A program made the position numbers and the translations under genes. From Myxococcales bacterium (GTDB lineage Bacteria; Myxococcota_A; Polyangia; Haliangiales; Haliangiaceae), in the NCBI GenBank assembly GCA_028287135.1, contig JAQBQE010000038.1, positions 1-48,797 on the forward strand: DNA of 48,797 nt. The letters are read 5' to 3'. Positions 24,557-33,014 of this stretch are shown in pieces. The notes beneath the pieces were generated by a model. That model ran no database searches. It was not told the origin of the DNA and was given only the letters and a program-made list of their open reading frames with translations. Position 1 is the first letter of the stretch. Each line of letters starts with the position of its first letter.

Positions 24557-26095
24557 CTCAATGCTCGCACAGCGGCGCCCACGTACCTGGTGCACCATCA
24601 GCTCGGGGCAGGCGGCATGGGAGTCGTCCACCTGGGAACGATGGTCACCCGGGTGGGTCGGCGCCGGGTCGCGATCAAGAGCCTCAAGACCGGCGCGGCG
24701 GACGACCGCTGGTCTCCTGATCAGCTACTCGAAGAAGCGCGGCTGGTCTTCCAGCTCACCCACGCGAACATCTGCCAGGTGATCGATCTCGGCTCGTCGG
24801 CCGATGGCGCGCTGTTTGTCGTCATGGAGTACGTGCGCGGCCTCGATCTGCGCACGCTATCGTCGCTGCTCGCGCAGGCGAACCAGATGCTCGACGCCGC
24901 CAGCGCGATCTATGTGGCGCGCGAGCTCGCGCGTGCGCTCGACTATGCGCATCGGTCGTCCACCGACGATGGGCGTCCGCTGCTGCTCGTGCATGGCGAC
25001 GTGTCGCCCGCCAACGTGCTCCTCTCGCTGCAGGGCGAGGTCAAGCTGAGTGACTTCGGCCTCGCGCGCGCACTCGGCAACTCCGGGCCCGGCTCGGCGA
25101 TCGTGGGCGGCACCGCAGGCTACACGGCGCCCGAGGTCGCCACCGATGCGGCGGATCAGCGATCGGATCTCTTCTCGCTGGGCGCGACACTCTTCACCGC
25201 GCTGACCGGCCAACTTCCAGCTCCGGGCCGCGCGCTCGGTGATGCGCTGGCGGCGGCACGCCCTGACATCGTGCCGGAGCTGATCCGGATCGTCGAACGG
25301 GCGACCGCACCCCGCCCGGGCGACCGCTTCCTGGCCGCCGATGAAATGGAGCGACGACTCGCGCTCGTGCTCGCGCGCCACTTTCCCGAATTCACGCCGT
25401 CGACGCTGGGACAGACCGTCGCCAGGTACTTCGGCGCGCCCGCAGACGAGGACGAGGCGATCACCGATACGCTCACCTCGGTCACGCGCGCCTATCGAGT
25501 ACGACCGCCCGGAGCTCCGGCGAACAACCTGCCAGAGCTCGCCATGCTGGTGGACACAGCGACGCCGCCGCCGCCGTTCGCCGGCACGGAGGCCATGCCC
25601 GTGCGGCGGCCGATGCGGGCGCGGCGCCTCGTGCTCGCGGCGAGCGGAGCGGTTCTCGTGCTGGCAGCGGCGGTCGTTGGATGGCAGTGGCCGCGCGCCG
25701 AGCACGGCGACCGCGTGGCCGCCGTGCCGCCCGTCGACGCAGCCATCGTGGCGGATGCCGGTGCGCCAGCGACGCCGCCGCCCAGCGACGCTGCCAGGCC
25801 GGTGGCGCCCCCACCACCGACCCGCGTCCCACTTCGCACGCCTGCGCGAACGACCGAGCGCCGAGCCGTGCGACCGGCCACGACCGGCGGCTTTCTCTCG
25901 GTGTCGTCGTCACCCTGGGGAGCGGTGTACGTCGACGGCAAGATCGTCGCGGAGCAGACGCCGCTGTATCGCCATCCGCTGGCTGCCGGTCGGCACGGTG
26001 TGAAGGTTTTCTTCACCACCCTGGGCAGGTTCTCGCAGCCCCACAGCATCGCGATCGAGCCCGGCAAAGAAGCGCGCGTGGTCGTCAACCGCTGA
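24554..26095 (+). CDS. Membrane Ser/Thr protein kinase with PEGA tail
   Basis: 513 residues. Hanks-type kinase domain, residues about 12-285: glycine loop LGAGGMGVV (17-25), VAIK with Lys42, Glu60/61 in helix C, catalytic loop HGDVSPANV with Asp149 and Asn154, DFG Asp167-Gly169, and TAPE. The usual HRD Arg is Gly148, so this is a non-RD kinase, unlikely to need activation-loop phosphorylation in the usual way. A Pro-rich juxtamembrane region leads to a TM helix near 350-370 (LVLAASGAVLVLAAAVVGW). After a Pro/Ala linker comes a PEGA-type beta domain at about 443-513 (GGFLSVSSSPWGAVYVDGKI) outside the membrane. It probably signals to the FHA activator encoded 43 bp downstream. Confidence 0.92.
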   Translation: MLNARTAAPTYLVHHQLGAGGMGVVHLGTMVTRVGRRRVAIKSLKTGAADDRWSPDQLLEEARLVFQLTHANICQVIDLGSSADGALFVVMEYVRGLDLRTLSSLLAQANQMLDAASAIYVARELARALDYAHRSSTDDGRPLLLVHGDVSPANVLLSLQGEVKLSDFGLARALGNSGPGSAIVGGTAGYTAPEVATDAADQRSDLFSLGATLFTALTGQLPAPGRALGDALAAARPDIVPELIRIVERATAPRPGDRFLAADEMERRLALVLARHFPEFTPSTLGQTVARYFGAPADEDEAITDTLTSVTRAYRVRPPGAPANNLPELAMLVDTATPPPPFAGTEAMPVRRPMRARRLVLAASGAVLVLAAAVVGWQWPRAEHGDRVAAVPPVDAAIVADAGAPATPPPSDAARPVAPPPPTRVPLRTPARTTERRAVRPATTGGFLSVSSSPWGAVYVDGKIVAEQTPLYRHPLAAGRHGVKVFFTTLGRFSQPHSIAIEPGKEARVVVNR

Positions 26096-26138
26096 CGACG
26101 CGCAGGCGCGTATGCTCGCGTGCGGTGCTGATCACACG

Positions 26139-27458
26139 ATGAACAAGGCGATCTCGACGCAGGTGGGAAGCCGCGCCGGGGTGGGGCGCGTCGAGATCGA
26201 CGACGCCGAGCTTCGCGTGACCGGTGGTCCCGATCGCGGGCAGAAGTGGACGCTGTCCGGCGACTGCGTCTCGATCGGCTCCAGTCCCGAGTGTGATGTG
26301 GTTCTGCACGACACCACGGTCTCGGCGCGACACGCCGAAATTCGCCAGGTCGGCGAGGGCTTTGTCCTCGAGGATCTTGGCAGCAGAAACGGCGTCCTGC
26401 TCGAGGGCTGGCCGGTCGAGCGCATTCGCCTGGTCCATGGGCTGCGGCTCCAGCTGGGCAAGACCGCACTCGAGGTCCGCAAGGCGCGGACACGCACCAC
26501 CAAGCCGCTCGCGGAAGCCGGCCGGTTTGGAAGCCTCGTGTTCGCGTCGGTCAAGCTGCGAGCCCTGGTCGCGCAACTCGAGGCGCTCGCCCCCTCCGAC
26601 GCGACGATCCTCATCGAGGGCGAAACCGGCACCGGGAAGGAGATCGTGGCGCAATCGATCCATCAGCGAAGCGCGCGTGCCGGAGGCCCGTTCGTGGTGT
26701 TCGATTGTGGCGCGGTCGCGCCGACGCTCATGGCAAGCGCGCTGTTCGGGCACGAGCGCGGCGCGTTCACCGGCGCGGACCGAGCGCAGCCAGGGCTGCT
26801 GGAGCAAGCAGACGGCGGGACGCTGTTTCTCGACGAGATCGGCGAGCTGCCGCTGGAGCTCCAGCCGATGTTGTTGCGCGCGATCGAGACCCGCTGCTCG
26901 CGCCGGATCGGGGCCCATGAGGAAGTCCACCACGACGTTCGAATCGTCGCCGCCACCAACCGCAAGCTCGAAGAGGAAGTCCGGGCACGGCGCTTCCGAT
27001 CAGATCTGTTCTTCCGGCTCGCGGTCGCGCGCGTGCGCATCCCGCCTCTCCGCGATCGTCCCGAGGACATTCCGCTGCTCGCCAACGAGCTCGCCTCGCA
27101 CATCGGGGTGACGCTCGGCCCGGAGATCGTGGCGTTGTTCCGCGAGTACCGATGGCCCGGCAACGTGCGCGAGCTGCGCAATGCGATCGAGCGCATCGCT
27201 GCGCTGGCGGTCGGTAAGGACGCACGGAGCACGCGCGAGCTGCTCGGCATCGACGAGAGCAGTGCCGTCGCGATGCAAGACGCCCGGCGCGAAGCGATCG
27301 AGCACTTCGAACGTGACTATCTCGAGCGAGTGCTGGCCGCCGCGGGCGGAAACCTATCCGGTGCGGCCCGGCTCGCACGCGTGTCGCGGCAGTACCTCAC
27401 GCGACTGGCCGCGCGGTATGGGTTTCGTCTGCGCGATCGAAGCGACGACATCGAATGA
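26139..27458 (+). CDS. FHA-domain sigma-54-dependent transcriptional activator
   Basis: 439 residues from ATG 26139 (ATG 26112 in frame would add nine). An FHA domain at about 15-95 (SIGSSPECDVVLHDTTVSAR, LEDLGSRNG) binds phosphothreonine. The AAA+ domain at about 115-340 carries Walker A GETGTGKE, the sigma-54 loop GAFTGA, Walker B GGTLFLDEIGEL and the R-finger region FRSDLFFRL. A Fis-type helix-turn-helix (NLSGAARLARVSRQYLTRLA) ends the protein. Known for the family: it remodels sigma-54 RNA polymerase at -24/-12 promoters. Inferred: its phospho-input comes from the adjacent kinase. No clear -24/-12 site was found next to the leftward genes. Confidence 0.95.
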   Translation: MNKAISTQVGSRAGVGRVEIDDAELRVTGGPDRGQKWTLSGDCVSIGSSPECDVVLHDTTVSARHAEIRQVGEGFVLEDLGSRNGVLLEGWPVERIRLVHGLRLQLGKTALEVRKARTRTTKPLAEAGRFGSLVFASVKLRALVAQLEALAPSDATILIEGETGTGKEIVAQSIHQRSARAGGPFVVFDCGAVAPTLMASALFGHERGAFTGADRAQPGLLEQADGGTLFLDEIGELPLELQPMLLRAIETRCSRRIGAHEEVHHDVRIVAATNRKLEEEVRARRFRSDLFFRLAVARVRIPPLRDRPEDIPLLANELASHIGVTLGPEIVALFREYRWPGNVRELRNAIERIAALAVGKDARSTRELLGIDESSAVAMQDARREAIEHFERDYLERVLAAAGGNLSGAARLARVSRQYLTRLAARYGFRLRDRSDDIE

Positions 27459-27529
27459 CCCCGCGGACGGGATTCCTGAACGGGCGCTGAGCTCGACGTG
27501 GCAGCGACTTCGCGCCGGATCGTCTCCGA

Positions 27530-28156
27530 CTAACGGACCTGCGCCGAGACGATGTAATCGAGTCGCGGGAAGTTCGCGTTCAGATATGCGTTCCCCTGTT
27601 CGCTGATCTGCGTCTGATCGGGCGCCTCGCCGTACTCGGCATTGAGCCGGTCCACGACATCCATGCCCGAGATCACCACGGCGAACGGCGCGAAGCGCAT
27701 CCCATCGAGTCGTGCGTTGTTGCCGAGGTTCACGAACAGCTGGGTGGTGCGTGAATTCGGTGCCGAGCTCTGGGCGAACGTGACGTAGCCACGCGTGTTC
27801 GAGCGCACGACGGGGTCATCGGGAATCGTGCGGTTGCTCCACATCGCGTTGGTGGCGGGCGTTCCGTTGATGCCGAACTGCACGACGAAGCCACGGACCA
27901 CGCGGAAGAACCGGGCGTCGTTGTAAAAGCCTGCTTCCACGAGCTCGCGAAACCGCGCCGCGCCGTTGGGCGCCCACGATGGATTCACCTCGAGCGCAAA
28001 CACACCCTTGCTGGTCGTGACGTCGACGATGAACGCATCCGCGTTCGGCGGAGTGTCCGTGGCGGCATCCGCCGTCGCCTCGGATCCGCCGCAGCCGAGG
28101 GCAAGGAGCCCGACGACTCCGACGAGAACGATGGCAACACGGGTGGACGCAATCAC
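27530..28156 (-). CDS. Cyclophilin-type peptidyl-prolyl isomerase lipoprotein
   Basis: 208 residues from GTG 28156 (a longer frame to 28207 is open). VIASTRVAIVLVGVVGLLAL then GC is a lipobox followed by GGSEATADAA. The cyclophilin domain begins VTTSKGVFALEVNPSWAPNG and contains FRELVEAGFYNDARFFRVV with the catalytic FFR, FVVQFGINGTP, NSRTTQLFVNLGNN in place of the usual GSQFFI, and MRFAPFAVVISGMDVVDRL. It catalyses cis-trans isomerisation of X-Pro bonds, presumably in the periplasm. A diverged relative of its 3' end lies at 12526-12723. Confidence 0.88.
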   Translation of the reverse strand: MIASTRVAIVLVGVVGLLALGCGGSEATADAATDTPPNADAFIVDVTTSKGVFALEVNPSWAPNGAARFRELVEAGFYNDARFFRVVRGFVVQFGINGTPATNAMWSNRTIPDDPVVRSNTRGYVTFAQSSAPNSRTTQLFVNLGNNARLDGMRFAPFAVVISGMDVVDRLNAEYGEAPDQTQISEQGNAYLNANFPRLDYIVSAQVR

Positions 28157-28347
28157 CAGCGCGACGCTACCACCGCCACAACGTTCCAGGCCGCGGTGAG
28201 CGCCCAAGCCACATCCTTTCGACGCGTGAATCCATTGCTACAGCGATCCCGCACAGTGCGTCGGTGGTTGCGCGCTGCGAACCGTTGGTAGCGTGACGCG
28301 AGCACCCGGGTCCGGGTCCCCGACGATTCGCTAGCAGCACGAGATCA

Positions 28348-29970
28348 TTGCGCGCCGAACGTGGCGCGCACCGTGCAGCGCCGGCTCCGGTGGACCCGAC
28401 CGATCCTGCGAGCGATCCGATCGTACGTCTCGAGCAACAGGTAACGGCGCTCCACGCCCGCGTTACCGAGCTCGAGCACCGCAACCCTCCCGCCGCGTCG
28501 CGTGGCCAGCGCGTCCAGCAGCGGATCGACGCCGCCGAGGCCATGGAGACGACGCTCGGTACGTACTGGTTGAGCCGGATCGGCATCGTCTCGTTGATTA
28601 CCGGAACGGCGCTCCTGATCATCACGTACTTCGGCGCGCTCGGTCCGATCCTCCGGGTCGCGCTCGGGTATGCGATCGCGGTGGCGATCGGTTGGGCAGG
28701 CCTTCGCATCGCACGTCGTCACACGCTGTTCGGTCGGGTGATCTTCGGCGGTGGGCTCGCGATCGCGTACTTCGTCACCTACTCGCTGCATTTCGTGCCC
28801 TCGATGCAGCTCATCGAGAGCGAGGCGATCGGCGTCCTGCTGGTGGCCGCGGCGATCGCTGCGATCGTGATCACCGCGCATCGGATGCAGTCGGAGACGG
28901 TCGCCGGCATCGCGCTGTTCCTCGGGCTCCACACCGGCATGCTCTCTGAGGTGACCGTGCTGACGCTCGTCTGTACGACGCTGCTCGCCGCCGGCGCCGG
29001 CTTCTTCCTCGTCGCGAACCGCTGGGTGATCGTGCCGATCTCGACGGTGATCGCCGTGTACTCGACCCACGCCACGCTGGTCATCGATGCGGCGAGTGAC
29101 GTCGTGAGCCCCGGCTTGAGCATGGCATTTCTAGGTGTCGACTTTCTGCTGTTCGCGAGCGCGCCGCTGCTCCGCACCGACGTGCGCGTCCGATCGTTGA
29201 TGGCACTGGCGCTGCTCAACTGGATCGGCCTGATGGCCCTCGGCAGCAGTGAGCTCGAGGAGATCTCGCGGGTGGCCCTGTTCTGGTTTCTCTGCGCGGT
29301 CGCGGTCGTCCAGGCGGTGCTGGCAGGCCTGGCGCGGATCCGCCGCGCGCCGCGTGACTTCATCGCGTTCCAGAGTGCGCTCGCGATCATCACGATCGCT
29401 CTGGCGCTGCCGGCACAGCTGACGGGCTGGTTCCTGATCGCAGGCTGGACCGTCCTCGGGCTGACCGCGGCCACCGTCGCACGACTCTTCAACGCCCCCG
29501 CGTTCGGCTGGCTCGCGCTGGTGATCCTGGTCCTGCTGCAGGGCTACGTCTACCTCGAGCACGCCGGCGCGGCCGCGCAGCTGCTCTGTGTGCTGGCGTT
29601 CTTCACGGTGGAACACGTCCACGCCCCCGACGATCGTACTTCGGAGCTCAGGCGCCTCCTCGTGGCCTGCGTCGCGCTTGCCCTGGTGCGGCTCGCGATC
29701 ACGGCGGTCGAAGGCGGGTTCCACACGATCGCGTGGGTCGTCGCGGCATCGATCCTGTTCGCGGCAGGCTTCGCACTCCGCAGTAGTCAGTATCGCTGGA
29801 GCGCATTCGTCGTCCTCGCGCTCTCGGCGGTGCGCTTGCTCACGGTCGAGCTGCGCGTGCTGTCGCCGGATCAGCGGATCGTGACGTTCGTGCTCGCCGG
29901 GGTGCTGCTCTTGCTCGTGTCGTTCCTCTACACACGCTCACGTGCAACGCGTTCTCGATCTGCTCGGTGA
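28348..29970 (+). CDS. DUF2339-like polytopic membrane protein
   Basis: 540 residues. TTG 28348 is used as the start; GTG 28390 is equally possible. A short coiled coil (PIVRLEQQVTALHARVTELE) precedes ETTLGTYWLSRIGIVSLITG, the entry to a membrane region characteristic of DUF2339 proteins. About fourteen or more hydrophobic helices follow to the C-terminus (e.g. RIVTFVLAGVLLLLVSFLY). The function of the family is unknown. Its 3' end is duplicated at 19827-20143, about 9.5 kb upstream. Confidence 0.85.
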   Translation: MRAERGAHRAAPAPVDPTDPASDPIVRLEQQVTALHARVTELEHRNPPAASRGQRVQQRIDAAEAMETTLGTYWLSRIGIVSLITGTALLIITYFGALGPILRVALGYAIAVAIGWAGLRIARRHTLFGRVIFGGGLAIAYFVTYSLHFVPSMQLIESEAIGVLLVAAAIAAIVITAHRMQSETVAGIALFLGLHTGMLSEVTVLTLVCTTLLAAGAGFFLVANRWVIVPISTVIAVYSTHATLVIDAASDVVSPGLSMAFLGVDFLLFASAPLLRTDVRVRSLMALALLNWIGLMALGSSELEEISRVALFWFLCAVAVVQAVLAGLARIRRAPRDFIAFQSALAIITIALALPAQLTGWFLIAGWTVLGLTAATVARLFNAPAFGWLALVILVLLQGYVYLEHAGAAAQLLCVLAFFTVEHVHAPDDRTSELRRLLVACVALALVRLAITAVEGGFHTIAWVVAASILFAAGFALRSSQYRWSAFVVLALSAVRLLTVELRVLSPDQRIVTFVLAGVLLLLVSFLYTRSRATRSRSAR

Positions 29971-30003
29971 CCGCAGACGTTCGAGGCGACGCTGCAATCG
30001 CTG

Positions 30004-31074
30004 TCACGGCGCGGCGGGCGCTTTTTCGCGGATGCCGGCGATGCGCCAGCCTCCGGTCGCCCAGCCACACGAGCTGTTGCCGTCGTCGAGCGGTGCTCCG
30101 TGCACGACCTTCGTGGGCGTGAACACGGCACCTTGATACGCCAAGGTGCCGGTCGGCGAGATCCGCAGGTCTTGCCAGTCGGGTCCTTCACCGAGCGACG
30201 TCTTCGCACGCTCGAGCGCGGTGCCGGTGAAGCGCACGAACTCGCCGGTCGCCGGATCGTAGAGCTCGCGGGTCTCGGAGTAGAAGTCGCCGCGGCTGTT
30301 CGCGGTGGTGACGAGCCACAGCGAGCTACCGGGGAGCGCGGTGAGCTCGCCGCAGTCGCCCGGCTCCTCGGAGCACTGCGCCTTCGGCACCTTCGGCGCC
30401 TTCGGAGCCTTCGGTGGGACGGGCGGCGGGCTCCACAACGAACCGGTCGCACCGCGCTTGGCGAGGCCGACGATATAGGCGGCGTCGGCGAGGGTCAGTG
30501 CGTCGACGCGCTTGAGAGTCTCCTCGAGGTCGGGCACGGGCGTCTTGAGGTCCTCGCCGAAGCAATACGCTGCCGCGTCGCCATCGCAGCCGAGCTTGCG
30601 GGCGAGCGTGGGGGTGCCCGTCATCGCGAGCTCGACGCCGGCCTGGAACGCGACGGGATCCTCGCCGCCGACTTGCTCCTTGCCCCAGTTGACGATCGGC
30701 GTGATGTCTTCGAGGGATCCCTTGATGATCGGATGAACCCGCCGATCCTCGAGGTCGAACGCGTGGAGACCGTCCTTGGTGGCGAACCACACCACCTTGG
30801 CGCGCGCGTCGGTACTGCACCATTCCACCTCACCGGGCGCGACCACCTGCGTTGCGCCTTCGGTGCTGACCTTGACGAGCCCCGTCTTCGACGTGACGAA
30901 CGCGCGCTCGCCACCGCCTGCGAGTGCGGGAATCGCGGGTGATTGCACCGGCGCAGGCGGCTTGGCCACCTGCGCGGATCCGGACCCGGTGGTGACCGGT
31001 GCGGGGTCGACTTTCGCCTGTTCCTTCTTGCTGCAGCCGACACCGACGATCACCACCAGCCACGCGAGCTTCAT
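30004..31074 (-). CDS. Lipoprotein with Pro/Lys/Ala repeat linker
   Basis: 356 residues from ATG 31074 (MKLAWLVVIVGVGC, lipobox VGVGC followed by SKKE). The first half is beta-rich with propeller-like blades (TKTGLVKVSTEGATQ-type, VVWFATKDGLHAFDLEDRRV). A linker PPVPPKAPKAPKVPKAQC near residues 225-242 is encoded by a short DNA repeat at about 30383-30420. The second half reads like more blades (GSSLWLVTTANSRGDFYSET, DLRISPTGTLAYQGAVFTP). Probably a propeller-type surface or periplasmic protein. Function unknown. Confidence 0.8.
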   Translation of the reverse strand: MKLAWLVVIVGVGCSKKEQAKVDPAPVTTGSGSAQVAKPPAPVQSPAIPALAGGGERAFVTSKTGLVKVSTEGATQVVAPGEVEWCSTDARAKVVWFATKDGLHAFDLEDRRVHPIIKGSLEDITPIVNWGKEQVGGEDPVAFQAGVELAMTGTPTLARKLGCDGDAAAYCFGEDLKTPVPDLEETLKRVDALTLADAAYIVGLAKRGATGSLWSPPPVPPKAPKAPKVPKAQCSEEPGDCGELTALPGSSLWLVTTANSRGDFYSETRELYDPATGEFVRFTGTALERAKTSLGEGPDWQDLRISPTGTLAYQGAVFTPTKVVHGAPLDDGNSSCGWATGGWRIAGIREKAPAAP

Positions 31075-31124
31075 CGCGCCACGATACAACAGCTGCCCTC
31101 GCGATAGAGCGCTACCATCACGCG

Positions 31125-31851
31125 ATGGGGACGCTGGGCGCTGGTGTCGTCATCGCCGCAACGCTCGTCGTGCTCGCATCACCCGCGCGCGCCGACGACG
31201 CGCCACTCGTCAACCTTCTGACCTCGGTGCCGTCGACGATCGCCGTATCGTCGACGGTGGACAACGTCAAGATCCGGCCCGAGCACATCGCCGATGGCAA
31301 GCTCGAGACCGCATGGAACGCGGCGACCGGCCAGATCCTCGGCGCGTGGGTCGAGGTCCGTGTGCCGGCCGGCACGCACATCAAGCAGATCAAGCTCACG
31401 CCGGGGTTCTCGGTCGTCGACAAGAAGCATGGTGATCTGTTCACGAAGAACGCGCGGATCAAGAAGCTCCGCCTCTATCACGCCGGTCGGCCGATCAAGG
31501 ACATCACGCTCGATGCGACCAGGCGTGACCTGCAGACGATCGATGTCGCCCTCACCGGCGGCGACCTGCGGCTCGAGGTGATCGCGGCCGAGCCCGGCAG
31601 CAAGAAGACGTGGCGAGAGGCGTGTATCAGCGAGCTCGAGGTGTGGGGGACGCTGGCCGCGGGTACGATCGTCGGACGAATGCGAGCTGGTCGTTCCCTC
31701 CGTCGGGGCCAAGCTCCCCCGGCGGCTCGAGCTGTCCTGCGAGTCGACCGACGAGGACTGGCACAACGACGACCACGACAAGCGCGGGATGAACGACAAG
31801 TCGCGGACCGACTACTTGAGATGGAACGGCTCGCGCTACCAGAATCCGTGA
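31125..31851 (+). pseudogene. Exported discoidin/NADase-type glycan-binding-like protein, one frameshift
   Basis: ATG 31125 gives MGTLGAGVVIAATLVVLASP and ARA, a signal peptide. A beta-sandwich domain follows (RPEHIADGKLETAWNAATGQ, LGAWVEVRVPAGTHIKQIKL, WREACISELEVWG) of the F5/8C-like type seen in NADase-type glycan-binding proteins. After about 31660 coding character moves to another frame: DECELVVPSVGAKLPRRLEL ... DDHDKRGMNDKSRTDYLRWN, ending GSRYQNP with a TGA at 31849-31851. The original frame beyond that point is low quality. One base change near 31655-31675 restores about 240 residues. Confidence 0.7.
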
Positions 31852-31874
31852 CGGTGCTCCGGTAGCACACGGCA

Positions 31875-32004
31875 GTGGCAGCGATCAGGAGATGGCGGAG
31901 ATGGGGTCAGACACTACTCGCACTACTTGTTGGTCATGTCCGAAGCTCGGACACACAAGTAGTAGGAGTAGTGTCTGACCCTGCGAGTTCGTGGCAGCGA
32001 TCAG
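31875..32004. mobile_element. Long-hairpin element between 14-bp direct repeats
   Basis: A near-perfect inverted repeat with 27-base arms (31904-31930 and 31955-31981, two mismatches; ends gggtcagacac) encloses a second palindrome gtccgaagctcggac. The unit is flanked by identical 14-bp direct repeats gtggcagcgatcag (31875-31888, 31991-32004). The gggtcagacac ends are common among short palindromic elements mobilised by IS200-like or REP-type transposases; none is encoded here. A combined role as terminator between convergent genes is also possible. Confidence 0.7.
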
Positions 32005-32005
32005 A

Positions 32006-32365
32006 TCAGGAGGTCGTCGTCGGCAAGGCGAGCGTTCCATCGACCCAGAGTTGTTCGAGGCGATCGAGGAACGGCTGCCCTGCCGTCTCCAGCTCTGTAA
32101 ACTGCTCGGTCGTGAGACTCGCGAACGGGTCCACGGGCATGTTGCCGGTCGGTTGCACGCGAGCGAGTCGCGCGGACGTGTGGCATGCGCCGCACCAGAG
32201 CCAGACCGTGCCCTGATGCTGTGCTGGCTTGAACGCGTGGAAGTAGCAACGCAGGTCGCCTTTGGAGCACGCAGGACACCGACCGAGCTGCCCACGGGCC
32301 GCGCGACTCGCGGCTGCCATGAAGGGAACCTGGTGGTCGCCACCCGCTTCGATCCACCTCGCCAT
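32006..32365 (-). CDS. Zinc-ribbon protein
   Basis: 119 residues from ATG 32365 (MARWIEAGGDHQVPFMAAAS). Two Cys pairs, CPAC near 31 and CGAC near 55, form a zinc ribbon around DLRCYFHAFKPAQHQGTVWL. An acidic helical tail follows (SLTTEQFTELETAGQPFLDR). It begins 5 bp after the stop of the upstream gene, so the two form an operon and may act together. No family recognised. Its 3' end touches the hairpin element. Confidence 0.75.
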   Translation of the reverse strand: MARWIEAGGDHQVPFMAAASRAARGQLGRCPACSKGDLRCYFHAFKPAQHQGTVWLWCGACHTSARLARVQPTGNMPVDPFASLTTEQFTELETAGQPFLDRLEQLWVDGTLALPTTTS

Positions 32366-32370
32366 GTCGT

Positions 32371-32877
32371 CTAATGCTCCGCGGCGTCGATGGCGGTCAC
32401 CCAGCTCGAACCGGCGATGACAAGGCGTTCGAACGTCTCTCCATCCTGCTCCGCAGTAACCATGACGCCTTCTGGATGTGGAACGAAGTGCCACGAGCTC
32501 GCCTTGATCGCGACACGAGCCGCCTCGGCTTTGTTCAGGTGCTCGGCGATCGTGCGCGCCATCCTCCACGGCATGGCTAGCTCGACGGCATTCCATGCAT
32601 CCCGAAGCGCCAGCATCTCTTGCGCACGGCGACAAATCACAAACTCGGACCGTCTCGATCCTGGTTCTTTCGCAAGCAGAGTCGCAGCCGATGAGCTCCA
32701 CGCCGCTCGGAGCTCCCATGCCTCCCAGCAACGACGGTGGACCCACGCTCGACCGTGACGGGCGATGTCTCCGACAGCATCAGGGTGCGCGTAGAACAGA
32801 TGAGCAGCGTCGATCCGCTCTTGGATCAAGCCACCACAGATAAAGCACGTGAGCTTGCCTGGAAGGAAGACGCTCAT
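32371..32877 (-). CDS. Zinc-finger protein, first gene of two
   Basis: 168 residues from ATG 32877 (MSVFLPGKLTCFICGGLIQE); ATG/GTG positions slightly upstream would add four residues. CFICGG with AHLFYAH and HRRCWEAW gives a probable zinc site of the C-x-x-C...H...C type. The remaining part is helical then beta (SSWHFVPHPEGVMVTAEQDG). No signal peptide. Known family not recognised. Co-transcribed with 32006-32365. Confidence 0.75.
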   Translation of the reverse strand: MSVFLPGKLTCFICGGLIQERIDAAHLFYAHPDAVGDIARHGRAWVHRRCWEAWELRAAWSSSAATLLAKEPGSRRSEFVICRRAQEMLALRDAWNAVELAMPWRMARTIAEHLNKAEAARVAIKASSWHFVPHPEGVMVTAEQDGETFERLVIAGSSWVTAIDAAEH

Positions 32878-33014
32878 GGCTGCACCCAACCGTGGATGGG
32901 ATGGAACTGACGCACGACCTTGCCGACGGTCATCGGTATGGTCTTCGTGGTGAACCTATAGACTGTGCCATCGATGTTCAAGGCGTCCCTCGGTGATCGG
33001 AAGCAGCTGGCGCC

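Noticed and set aside
27530..28207. 12526-12723 as a recent copy of the cyclophilin gene here
   Set aside because: The protein similarity is clear but low, and the nucleotide sequence is not close; the remnant probably came from another family member outside the window.
30383..30420. Short tandem DNA repeat (accttcgg-like units)
   Set aside because: Explained by the coding of a Pro-Lys-Ala linker in the lipoprotein gene on the minus strand.
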